From: Rehmannia glutinosa
Taxonomy: Eukaryota > Streptophyta > Magnoliopsida > Lamiales > Orobanchaceae
Reading direction: 5' to 3'
Length of the DNA: 64,000 bases
Assembly (NCBI GenBank): GCA_016081115.2
Contig: CM071925.1
Coordinates: 8,040,441 to 8,104,440, forward strand
Positions 11,114 to 21,977 of this stretch are shown here, piece by piece. The translations under genes and the position numbers were made by a program. The first letter of the stretch is position 1, and each line of letters begins with the position of its first letter. The notes beneath the pieces were generated by a model, which did not search any database, was not told the DNA's origin, and was given only the letters and a program-made list of their open reading frames with translations.

Positions 11114-11587
11114 ATGGATTTCAGATTCATGGGACTCGACGCCCCACTCCTCCACACCCTCCACAACATGCTCGAATCCGACGATTCCGACAACAACAAA
11201 TCAATCAGCGCCCCGACCCGAACCTACGTCCGCGACGCCAGGGCAATGGCGGCGACGCCGGCGGACGTCAAAGAGTACCCTAACTCCTACGTCTTCGTGA
11301 TCGACATGCCTGGGTTGAAATCCGGCGACATTAAGGTGCAGATCGAGGAGGACAACGTTCTGCTGATCAGCGGTGAGCGGAAGAGGGAGGAGGAGAAGGA
11401 AGGGGCCAAGTTTGTGAGAATGGAGCGGCGGATCGGTAAGTTTATGAGGAAATTCGTGTTGCCGGAGAACGCCAACACGGATAAGATCACGGCGGTTTGT
11501 CAGGATGGTGTGCTGACTGTTACGGTGGAGAAACTGCCTCCGCCGGAGCCGAAGAAGCCGAAGACTATTGAGGTTAAGATTGCTTGA
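11114..11587 (+). CDS. class II cytosolic small heat-shock protein (HSP17-CII)
   Basis: Intronless gene for a 157-residue protein, an ATP-independent chaperone that binds unfolding proteins in the cytosol and holds them for refolding by HSP70/HSP100. The N-terminal arm (MDFRFMGLDAPLLHTLHNML) is the signature of class II. The linker TYVRDARAMAATPADVKEYP leads into the alpha-crystallin domain, about residues 48-145. The domain includes VFVIDMPGLKSGDIKV, NVLLISGERKREEEKEG, FMRKFVLPENAN and the GVLTVTV strand. The C-terminal tail ends in IEVKIA, where I-x-V is the motif that docks on neighbouring dimers. There is no transit or signal peptide and no ER retention signal. Length and motifs match complete family members. 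The gene is probably heat-inducible (heat-shock element and TATA box upstream). The overlapping frame 10855-11283 is a shadow. Confidence 0.97.
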   Translation: MDFRFMGLDAPLLHTLHNMLESDDSDNNKSISAPTRTYVRDARAMAATPADVKEYPNSYVFVIDMPGLKSGDIKVQIEEDNVLLISGERKREEEKEGAKFVRMERRIGKFMRKFVLPENANTDKITAVCQDGVLTVTVEKLPPPEPKKPKTIEVKIA

Positions 11588-11922
11588 AGAAAGCTGTTAA
11601 AACCGGAGAATTATGCGTATGAGTATTCTGGGTTCCTTTTTATGAGTGAGGTTAGGAGTTAGTAAAAATAATGCTGCTACTACTTACTAGTGTTACTATC
11701 ATGACCAATTTAAATCAATCATAGAATAATCGCTTGATGCTTGTCATGTGATATATAGTATGATTGATGGAGATTGGTCAAATATTGTTGGCGTAGAGTC
11801 AGGGTATTTTTGGTTTATTTTGAATTGATGCGTGATATCTGTATCAGATGTAATGCATGATGATAGTGTGTTTTCTTGCTATTCATATCTGTTTCTTCGT
11901 CGAATGCCCTATATACTAAATA
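11588..11922. other. 3' region of the small HSP gene
   Basis: Contains the 3' untranslated region of the small HSP. No canonical AATAAA is seen; aataatg (11669) and agaataatc (11722) are weak candidates for the near-upstream poly(A) element. No other feature seen. Confidence 0.4.
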
Positions 11923-12197
11923 GGATAATTACAAATATTACCCCTAAAGTTTGGGTTAATTATAAAAAAAACACCTAAATGTTTGAAAATTACAAAAAAA
12001 AAAAGAAAATCATTACGTGTAAATATAAGGAGGTAATTACAATATCTTTACAAATGTATTTGTAAGAGCGGTGTTTGAAATATTTTTGTACAAAGGGATA
12101 AGGTGCAAATCTCGCGGAATTTTTTGTAATTTGCCAGAACTTGTGGGTTTTTTTTGTAATTAACCCAAACTTCACAGGTGACTTTTGTAATTGTCCC
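11923..12197. mobile_element. MITE of about 275 bp between the two genes
   Basis: Long imperfect terminal inverted repeats of about 55 bp. The left arm (ggataattacaaatattacc...aaagtttgggttaatta) matches the reverse complement of the right arm (...taattaacccaaactt...acttttgtaattgtccc). TA flanks each end, consistent with a 2-bp target duplication as in Tc1/mariner (Stowaway-like) elements. No coding capacity. It lies in the convergent space between the HSP and the methyltransferase gene. Confidence 0.7.
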
Positions 12198-12314
12198 TAG
12201 TAAATATCAATGTTCTCATAGGCAATCTCTCCATGATACAAATAAAAATATAAATAATAGAATCCGGAAGTTAATTAGTTGCTTCTATAAAGCAATAATT
12301 TGAAGAAAAAAAAA

Positions 12315-15300
12315 TTAAATATCTTGGGATATTAGTTCCATCGTTTTCTTGCGAGGAAGTTTAAAATGTGGGTGCGGAAACACTTTAAGCATTTTGGCAA
12401 TAAAAATGTTTAAAGGTTTTCTAGGCTTATAGGCCTTTGTCCTGCCTGCGATATCTGTATGGTCTTCTGCATTTCTTTCATAGTCTTTTGGTTTCTGAAC
12501 GCCTTTACGAACAAAAAGAGCGATGAAGAAACCTTCTTTATCTGTTGTCAGATCTGTCCGTAACAAATGTTCAGCTGAAAAAAGGGAGTAAATGAAATAT
12601 TAGTTACTCTTCGAATGTGGCAATTTTCTCCAAGTCAATCGGTATGGGTCATGGTAGAATTGGAAAAAAGGAAGGAAAAGCATCCCTCCACATTTTGCCA
12701 TGTGGACTTTTTTTGGCCAACATAATAAAATTATAGAATCATCTTACAGGTAAAACATAATTTTTTAAAAAAAAAGGGAAGCAACAATTTTTAAGTTATC
12801 GTCTACCAAGTCAATGTACAACAACAATAAACTTACACCCATCAAAAGCTGGGAGACCACGTCGAGGCCACTGGGGAAAGCTTGTTGCCAATTGGAAGCC
12901 ATGAGACGAAGCAAGATGCATAACGGAGCTGACAACATCTTCATTTTCAATTTGATGTATCGAACATGTGCTGTAAACGATTCTCTCCACTGCTGGGACT
13001 ATAACCAAATTCAAGAAGAAAAGCAGAAATCGTAAGGGAGAAAGAAAAAAGAGAAAGAGCGACAATGCCCAGCATATTCAAAGCTTTGGCCATCTCAAGA
13101 GAAAATCTATTTTGGCATGCATAATGAGTAATCAGAATTTGGCCTTACAAGATAATGCATGTTCAAGAACCTTCTTCTGAAAACCAGCAAGCTTTTGAAG
13201 TCGCCTTACGTCAGCATGATCAGAGTGGCCTTTGAAGAATCAAGAAAGAGATGATGTATATGAAACACAAGCGGCATGTCGCATGGTGCTAATCAAAAGC
13301 CATGGAATAAGACACATGCAAGCCTAAATGTCTTTAGCCGATAAGTGGTTCCTCAAAACATATTTGAGGAGTAAATTGATAATATCGGAGATAAGCGATA
13401 CTACAAACCCCAGAATTGCATGCCCTATCTTGTACATTGTTTGGCACTGGTGGATATCTGGGAGTTGGGTGGTGAGGATGAATTTTTTCAGAGGTTTGTG
13501 GTGACACAGATCATGATAATAGAGCAGTATCGGTTTTGTTTGTTAATTCTGGAAAGAGAATCATTTCTGAGAAAATATGTACTCAGGATCAACTTACGAA
13601 AAGATAAATATGCATTGTTACATGTGAGGATAAAACGAAAAATCAAGTCATATGAAAGACATCAAATATGCAGCACAGAGGTATGAAACTTGGCACCTTT
13701 AGAGACAGAGGACCAAAAAGTCACCTGCACTATGTGATGGAAGTAAATGATCTAATCTCTCAAAGGCTGTCCCTGACCCAGAACAAGATGGATCTAAAAG
13801 TATAGCACGAACCTGCGGAATGAAAAGGAGTTATTTGAGAGAAATTCAATGAGTATGATCTTATCAAGGTAAGCATCGTGACAGCCAGAAAAAACTGCTC
13901 CAGAAAACTATTCTGGATTACCTTTGAATATGAAGGATCATTAGGGTCAAGTTTTAAGAAGTCACCATGCTTAACTTCCACATCTAGGCAAAGTTAAGTT
14001 TAGCATCTATGATGTGATAAATCGACTAAGCATGTCAAGAAGAACAATAAGTAGTTGGCAGACTATGCTTCTAATGTGTTAATACTGTTATATAAAGCAC
14101 AAACATAGAAGAGAATACACAACAGCACACAAATAGAGGGCTTGGATCTCATAGGAGAAATACGCATTATCTCATCAAGCAAGATTTTCAATTTGTCAGG
14201 TATCTTGCGAATGCAGATAGGTGGAGGGCAAGAACTGACGCATAGGATACTTGTGGCACCAGCCAATTTGACATTATATTTAAGGCGCTTAACCCTTTCC
14301 TCGTTAAGTTCACAAGCTATAATCTTCCCCTTGCCTTTCATGAGAGAAGCAAGGTGCAAAGTTTTGTTCCCAGGTGCTGAACAAGCATCAATGACCTTCA
14401 TGAAAACAATCTTTGCGTTAAGGAGCAGTAAAATTTTTAAAAATAATAAGAAAACGATTTAAACGGCAAACATATATCAGGCTTTACAAGTACCAGACCT
14501 CCCATCCTGGTTTAGGTCCAAGAGCTACGGCAGCCATTGAGCTTGCTTTTCCCTGAAAACAATACAAACATTCATACTTCCAGTTCATGCTACTGTCTTC
14601 TTTCAACATTAGATGTGGACATATAACTTTTCAAAAAAAAAAAGGATGTGGATATATAATACCTGCAAGAAAATACTTCCATTCGTGACTAGAGGATGCT
14701 TGTGTAAATCAGCACCTGGTGGGAGGATCAATAAATCTGGCACCATGTCATCCTTTTGGACCTGATTGATAGAGGTGGCAATGAAAGGAAAACTTCATAA
14801 TAAATCAAATATGTGATTAATTTGCACTCAGTAGTACATCCATTGCACAATCTAGTACACAGTAACCCATTTTTTTGTGTTCCAAAAGTTCGAATCTAAT
14901 CCAGTCATTCTCAGCGTATTTTATTCACTCCCCCTTCTCTCTATCCTTCTTGCTAGAGGGCTCATTTCATTTATGCTTTGAAATCCTTTTACACTATTTT
15001 GTTCCTCATTAAATGGTTTGTGCTCATGAACACAGCAAAGGCTTTGCTGAGGTGGATCGCGTGCATTATGTAAAGGAGTTGAACTGTAAAGTTTTTAAAG
15101 AAAAGAACATACCTCATACTCTTGTCTTAATTCACGTATGGCATTTTCCGTATCTATCTTTAGTGTATTTACACGAACATAGCGAGGTTTTTGTTCTGCA
15201 GAGAAACAAACGATACAAATCAGATAATAAAAATCAAGAGCTGCATAATACATAAATTCCTGATGTACATGTTTTTGGGTGCATTTAGAGAGTCTGACAC

Positions 15301-16801
15301 CCCAGATACATGGAAATAAATGTCAAACAACAAAATCATTTCTGAAATCAGAAGCCCACAGCTTGTTAAGGCATAGATTTTGTCACTATTCTATCATCAG
15401 AAGTGCACCACACTTACCGAAACCAAATTAACTACAAACAACAAACCTTGAGAAATATAGTGCTCATCCTTCAGTTTCAAACAAGGATTCTCACAAATCC
15501 TCAATTATGTCACATTTTATAAACCACCAGAAGCAGGAAAGTAGTAAGAGACTACATACCAGAAAATTTATCAAGAGCCACTAAGTCTTCCACATTTTTC
15601 ACTCCCTTGCGACTTAAAATTCGTGAGAGAGCTGAATGTAATGCATCTTTTTTAAGCATGAGATACTTTTCAGCATCACCATACAATGAAACTCCCTAGA
15701 AAAAGATAGTAGTAAATATTATTTAGATGAGCATGAGAATAAAGCAATGCATGTGGATGAAGTAATGCTGCAGAAATACAGATAACTGTTATTGAGTTAC
15801 AGAAACTAGGATGTACAGAATTACTTAAAACTACTTACACCCTCATGAGTGAATAAAAGATAAATGGTAAAACATTTCACCTGTCCAAAAAGTAAGTCAT
15901 ATGTGATGATATACATTAATTCGTTCTGCTTCTGTAGAAACAAACAGAAAAATAAGTCTAAATTAACAGAATATCATCAATATTGCAAGAACACATTACA
16001 TAGGAAAAGAAATCAACTATTCTGTCATGATTACAGCAATCTGTTCTAGTTGTCATTACCTTCCACTTGGCACTTAGAACATTTGCCTCCTCCATAACAT
16101 CCTTAATAATTGAGAGACCTACAAGTCCAAAATAAAAAACATCGAACTGAAAGAACTATTCAATCCACTTCCCTGATTTCCAATGTAGAATATAATACAA
16201 AAATAACAGGAAATAACAGAGAGTAGTAGTCAGATAACCGGAGAATTTTCATTATGATCGACCACTGGAAGTGATTTGATCTTCATTTGTCAGCTTATCA
16301 AATTAAACTTGCGTCCAATTCATTGTACTTTACTTTTTGAAACTCAGCTCGATCTCAACTTGATAAGTTTAACAAAACTTGTTCGATATTGATTCATTAT
16401 CATAAAGATGAACAACAAACCAAGTTTGAACAATTTGCTGTTCTACTCTGTAGATTCACTTACACTCCTACAAGCATGTTAGGTATTCTTTCTTTTTTCT
16501 AATTATTTAGCTTGACTGATGCACGATTAAATTCAATGAGTGTTGCTAACGTACGCTTGAGAGTTTGGCAAACCAGGGCAAAGGTAGCCTTTTTGTTCCG
16601 GATGGAAGGGCTGTAAACAAGCGACTTAATTGAGCCGACGGCTCGGCGCCGAGCGTCACCCTGGAGCGTGCTGCGCAAGACCTTAGCGGCTTCTCTCCGG
16701 GCGAAGTAAGCCGACCGCTCGGCATTGCTCGGCCGCATTTCTTCCGGCTTCCGTTCTTTAGCAAGCGATCTTTGGGCTATAATCGGCTTCCTCCGCGCCA
16801 T
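12315..16801 (-). CDS. NSUN5: NSUN5/Rcm1-type 25S rRNA (cytosine-C5) methyltransferase
   Basis: Thirteen exons on the minus strand: 16801-16555, 16118-16060, 15931-15881, 15695-15560, 15195-15113, 14761-14663, 14552-14499, 14395-14251, 13983-13922, 13812-13725, 13229-13149, 12998-12837, 12574-12315. All introns are GT-AG and the exons sum to 1527 nt, giving 508 residues in one frame. The N-terminus (MARRKP...RSAYFARREAAKVLR) and the segment KPRYVRVNTL are typical of NSUN5. The SAM-binding motif I is DACSAPGNKT (246-255). Motif IV is DPSCSGSG with Cys322, and motif VI is STCS with Cys380; these are the two cysteines used by NOP2/Sun enzymes. The family makes one m5C in the large-subunit rRNA in the nucleolus (known from yeast Rcm1 and Arabidopsis NSUN5). 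A basic tail of about 60 residues follows FVRKG. The gene looks intact. Confidence 0.95.
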
Positions 16802-16850
16802 GGCTCAATCTTGGAGTAATAGTGGGGAAGATGACCGAAGATTTCGGGGT

Positions 16851-16859
16851 TTAGGGTTT
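16851..16859 (-). promoter_or_regulatory. telo-box in the NSUN5-like promoter
   Basis: On the minus strand this reads AAACCCTAA (within aaaaccctaaacccc), about 50 bp before the start codon. This element is common in promoters of plant ribosomal-protein and ribosome-biogenesis genes, which agrees with the product's role. It may fall in the promoter or in the 5' leader. Confidence 0.6.
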
Positions 16860-16869
16860 TTCCGAAAAT

Positions 16870-17390
16870 TGCTATTTCAGATTTGTTTTTGAACAGGAGC
16901 GATTTCAAAAAGACTGTTTGCATGACTTAGTAGAAAATATTTTGGCAGTCCAATTTTCAGTTTCTATTCTTATGTTTGAAAATGAATTTTTAGAAGTTAT
17001 TAGTTATTGCACATGGTTGGTTCGTTATTAGAATTTATGTTAAGGAATATGTTGGAAATTAAATTTGTTTGCTTATATGTAGTTTTTAAAATATATTTTT
17101 GACATAAATTTGCATGAATATGGTGAAAAAAAATATTTTTTGAAGAGTAGTGAAAAGTATTTGGTTATAGTATTAAGGTGTGTTTTTCATGTAGATATGG
17201 ATATACGGGATTGTAGTGAAAAGTTATTTGTTTTCAAGAGAATATTTTTCATAAAAATGTGAAAATTGAATATAACTTCCTCAGACAAATATAAACTCAT
17301 TTTTCGAAATAATTGGAACATAAAAATGCTTTTGGGAATACAACCATAGATGGCCTTTACATTCTATATGTTTGTCAATTAAAAAGAAAA
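16870..17390. other. upstream spacer of the NSUN5-like gene
   Basis: AT-rich, with no gene or repeat that I can support. Confidence 0.4.
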
Positions 17391-17418
17391 CTAGTATATC
17401 TTACGTGTGACGCACGTA
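17391..17418 (-). mobile_element. candidate Helitron 3' terminus
   Basis: On the minus strand: tacgtgcgtcacacgta, a short imperfect hairpin with GC-containing arms, then gatata, then CTAG followed by T in the flank. A hairpin about 6-10 nt before a CTRR end, with T next to it, is the mark of a Helitron 3' end. The body would extend toward higher coordinates. I could not identify the 5' TC end, and no Rep/helicase sequence is visible, so at most it is a non-autonomous copy. Confidence 0.4.
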
Positions 17419-18928
17419 GTGTAATATAATAAAGTATTGTGTAATTTTGATATTAAAAATTGATATATTATAGGAACAATGATGGATCGGAGCAAGGCGG
17501 GTATCTCAAGGCTCATCCCGGCCATGTCCATTGAATTGATGAAGGGTTGCAGGAAGATACGTTTTGACTCGAACAAAATAAATTATGATTTATTAAATTA
17601 TTATTATCATTATTATACTAATTTAATATATTTTCACAAAATATCATGTTAAATATCCAATAATGAATTAAAACTTTAGAAAAAATAAAAAAAAATAAAG
17701 AAAACAAATGATTATTTATTTTAAAAAAGATTATACACCTATTGATAAGCACTTGTTGAGTTGTCTAAAACTTTAAAATTTATATGTTTACTTCATAAAT
17801 CTTGACAATTAAATTAAATTAGATCAATTGAGACATAGTTGAAATTTATACCAACAAATTACTATATACATTAATTTTATAAATAAATCATAATATCATT
17901 TGATTTATCGATAATAATATTATTCTACTCAAATCATGATTATTTGAGAAACTATTTTATAACATAAAAGATTATTGTTTCATAATAACAAATAAATATA
18001 ACATAAGTAACAAAACAAATAAATAAAATTTCTTTTATGTAATAAATATTTACTTATTACATATTCAAAGAAGTATGGACAATATAATATTTCAATTATA
18101 TATATATATATAATTCAAAGAATGTTTTAACAAATATATATATATATATATCGGATTTTAATATTTCAGGCATTTCATATAATATTTATACATTTGATTA
18201 TTTTACCAGATATAATACATAGATACGAAAAATTATATATATGTAGGATTTTTCATATTTCGGGTGTTTCATATAATATTTATTGTTTATTCTTTTCTCA
18301 AATATAATACATAGATACATACAATTATATATATATCTAAAATTTATATATTTATTCACGTTTTTTGTAAGATATTTTTTTATTTCCAATGTTGTTGTCT
18401 AGATTTGTATTCCAAGTTCAGCTTTTTGACATTAATTATTTTACAGATTTTGTTATGCATTGATCAGACTTTTTTGAAATTATAATCGATATATTGTGTT
18501 TTCAATATTTTTTTATAAGAGAAAATACGATAAAATATATAATTGTCCAACAAATTTTTTGGTAAGAAAATAAATAAAATAAATATTGCTTTGTTTAGTA
18601 AAAAAAATTAAATTGTTAAGTATTAACAATTAAGTTATAATTTAGAATATGCCGAAAAACTTACCAGTTATAAAATATAAGCATTCACAACACCTTTCAT
18701 AATATAATCTTCACTATTTTTTGTATATGAAAGTGTAAAATTATTTATTTTAAACTAGTATGAATTATGCGAAAAATCAATTTACTAAAACTACAATTTT
18801 TACTTTTTAAATTAATAAAGTATAAAAGTTATCGTCAAAGTAATTTTACATTAATAATTAAATTTGCCAAATCATACTGAGGGTGAAAACCCGATTTACT
18901 GAAAATATGAAATGACAATAGTCAAAAT
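17419..18928. other. AT-rich spacer with a short tandem duplication
   Basis: No gene. Between about 18150 and 18340 a unit of about 100 bp occurs twice (anchored by tttcatataatatttat and aatataatacatagatac), with TA runs between. A more GC-rich patch (17480-17570) is of unknown origin. Confidence 0.5.
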
Positions 18929-19318
18929 CTACGAAGCACTGATACGGATACGACACGACACAAGTACGAAAATACGACATTTTTGTAATTTTAAGGATAT
19001 GGGTACGATATATATACATATAAAATTATATATTTATTCATTATTGAAAATACAGGCGTACTAAGTAAAACTAAAAAAATAATATTTCAAGCATAAAAAA
19101 CTAAAATTTCCCAAGTATTCAAACCGAAAATGTGATAACTCACATAAACACACACAAAACAAAATACTGAAAAAATAAACATTAGAATAAATTCTATCTA
19201 TTTCCATGTGTATCTGTATCTACGGAGTATCCATGAAGTATCAGACAAAGTATGATATCGAATGTGTATTCGGTACGGGCCGGTACGGCATCTTCAGAGA
19301 AGTGTCGGTGCTTCCTAG
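18929..19318. mobile_element. hAT-like MITE, copy B
   Basis: A 390-bp element with terminal inverted repeats (ctacgaagcactga on the left; the complement of the right end is ctaggaagcaccga). A perfect 8-bp target duplication, gtcaaaat, lies at 18921-18928 and 19319-19326. It is the reverse-complement relative of the element at 6-425. It has no coding capacity and was presumably moved by a hAT transposase encoded elsewhere. Confidence 0.85.
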
Positions 19319-19326
19319 GTCAAAAT

Positions 19327-19722
19327 ACATGTATATACAAATTGATACTCAATAGCCTGAATGCATAATTTTAAAATGCATTATAAAATAAAATTTTGAT
19401 AAATATATATTATATTTATTTATTATATTTATTTTTTATTTTATAAATGCAATATGGGTGTCAAACTGAAGATCATTAAAAGATTATTAATTTGATATAT
19501 TATATGCCAAGAATTAATTAAAAACAAAAAAACTATAAAAAAGGACAAATATAATAATTAATGCAGTACACACACGTATTTGGAAAACCAATTAATGCAG
19601 TATACACTTTTGGAAACCACAAAATTATAAATATTTTTCACTTTTTTGTTTTCCAAATCTTTATTACTTTTGTAGCAATGAAAAATGCGCGGAAAATTTT
19701 TTTTATTACTATTTTGAGAATA

Positions 19723-19725
<3 letters not shown>
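19327..19725. other. AT-rich spacer
   Basis: No supported gene. A short direct repeat (attaatgcagta.acac, near 19558 and 19591) is the only structure noted. Confidence 0.4.
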
Positions 19726-19756
<31 letters not shown>

Positions 19757-20059
19757 GGGAGGAGATCCTGTTAGACCACCCTCCTAGGTGAGACCGTAGG
19801 GACAGATCTACACCATGAAAAAAGAAAATAGATGGCCAAGATACACCTAATAAATACAACAATTGATCACGTGTAGGGCAAAATAGGAATAGAAAAACAT
19901 ACCAAAAGTAATCGCGCTCATTTTCCTCCTACAAATTAGGAGCGTGATATGTTATTGATCACGTTCCTTCAATCACGCAGTCAACCATCATCTCTCCTCC
20001 TTCAACATACTGCATAATTTATACCCTGCATACTACATATTTATGTTTCGCATATATAG

Positions 20060-20617
20060 GCCTTGTTTGTTTATGTTTCCAAGGTCTCATTTCCAATTTC
20101 CAACTATTCATAGAAATGGAATCATGTTTGTTTCTAAAATTTCCAATGGAAATCATCATTTTCACTTTCTACTTTTCACATAAAATATCATCTCAAACCT
20201 ACAATTTCAATTCTCAACCCTATACAACCTTACATCACTTATCAATCACTATTCTTATTTTTTAATCCAATTATATATGTAGGACCCTCCATTACCAACT
20301 TTATCTACTTAAAATAGTAAAATACTACTATATATATTTAATGGGACCCACTAGCCTACAATCTTACAAATATAATATTATATATTCAATTAAAATATTC
20401 AACCACTATCAGCTTTTCTAATTATTATATTCATAAAATACTATTTCAAAACTATTTAACCAAACATAATCTCATTTCCAAACCTACATAAAACTCATTC
20501 TCATTCACTTATCCAAACATAATTCCAATTTTCACACGAAAACCAATAAATTCTGAAAATTCATTTTCCAACACTAGAAACTAGAAATAGTCCATTAAAA
20601 CATAACCATACAAGGCC
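20060..20617. mobile_element. Tourist-like MITE, 558 bp
   Basis: Terminal inverted repeats are ggccttgtttgtttatgttt on the left and, complemented, ggccttgtatggttatgttt on the right. The 3-bp target duplication is ata (20057-20059 and 20618-20620). The uninterrupted neighbouring units of the 204-bp repeat (for example near 22158) show the site with a single ata. End sequence and 3-bp duplication suggest PIF/Harbinger, although ata is not the usual TWA. Confidence 0.8.
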
Positions 20618-20646
20618 ATAGTATTCCAAATTTGCTTATTTGGTAT

Positions 20647-21977
20647 TAGGGGTGTGCACGGGACTTGGAGATCACCGAACCTTAACCGATTTCCAAATCA
20701 AAAAATATTCATTGACTTTTTGACTTTCCCAGAACCGATCCGTCCCAAAAATTTTCATGGTACAATCTGGATATTTTTCAAATATTCGCATCTAACTGCA
20801 TCGAATCGAACATCTAAAACTAGAACCGATTTTAAAATAATTTTTATATATACATATATAATATTTTTATCTTATTTATATTTTAATATTGAATTAACTA
20901 AACAATCCTTGAAATTCAATACTATATAATACTAAAAATTATCAAATTAAAAATTTGGCATTTTTGTCAATATATCAAATGAATAATATATATTTAAATC
21001 ACTAATAGTTACATCATATTAATTTATTTAAATAAACTTAATAAATGATATTATAAAATCATATTTGATTTGTAGAAAATATTTAAATTTGATGATATTT
21101 TACTTATTAAGGATTATAACTAGACTCATCCTCTAATCAAGAAAATTAATTGAATTAAAATTAGTTAAATGATTAGTACATTGCACATAAACTAGAATAA
21201 TCGTCTAATCATGAAATTAAGACGTTGAGACTATAGATTTTTGTTTCATATTTGTTTATCAAAGTTATTAGTCAATTATATTTTTCCTAATTCAAGAGTC
21301 CATGGCAATGTGCCAAGATTATAGAATATTATTGTATAATAGAGGCTACTAAATTTGTCATTCGTTGAGATTCTAGACTTTTACTACTAATATGAATAAC
21401 ATAATATCTTAAACATATTATGTTAAAATCCAAAAAGAAAAACTAATACTTTTAACTATAAATTAGATAAAAATAATTTAAAAGTTAAATTGATATTAAA
21501 CTAATATGTAGCATATATAGTCTATATCATGAAAGAAAGATTCAGAATTACAATATTAAAAATTTAGCACTTAAATATGAATAAAAGAAATTTTATGTAT
21601 AAGTTAAATATAAAATATCAAAAAGTTAAACTCGTTAGTACTAATAGTTTTAGTATGTATTTTTGAAATTGCACTAAAAAATGATTGAAAGTATAACCGT
21701 TTAATGATTTTTACACTAATTTTTCTTTTTACCTTTTTTGTATGTTTTATTTGTGAAATATTTGAATCTCCGTTTCTCCGAACCGTCCCGAATTATTCCG
21801 TATCGTCCCATTAGAACCGAATCTCCATCCCGATCCATCCCGAACTTTTGGTACGGTTCGGGACGAAGATTTTTTTTATGGTTCAATTCTGGAGATTTAA
21901 TTTTGGGATCTCCGAACTTCGGGACGGGTCTGGAGATTTCTAAATCTCTGGACCGGACCGGACCGTGCACACCCCTA
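20647..21977. mobile_element. hAT-like non-autonomous element, 1331 bp
   Basis: Ends are inverted repeats taggggtgtgcacgg / ccgtgcacacccta-type (right end ccgtgcacacccct followed by a). The 8-bp target duplication is tttggtat (20639-20646) and tttagtat (21978-21985), with one mismatch. Uninterrupted copies of the 204-bp repeat (near 22182) show the empty site tttagtat. The interior is AT-rich, with GC-richer sub-terminal zones carrying repeated cggttc/gaccgg words. Open frames at 21716-22013 on both strands come from this near-palindromic zone and are not genes. Confidence 0.85.

Noticed and set aside
10855..11283. 142-codon frame overlapping the small HSP
   Set aside because: It spans the promoter and TATA box and reads the HSP sequence in the wrong frame, giving a low-complexity Arg/Pro-rich product.
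16499..16801. Separate 100-residue gene
   Set aside because: Its first 82 residues are exon 1 of the NSUN5-like gene, and the rest is read-through into intron 1 after the GT donor at 16554.
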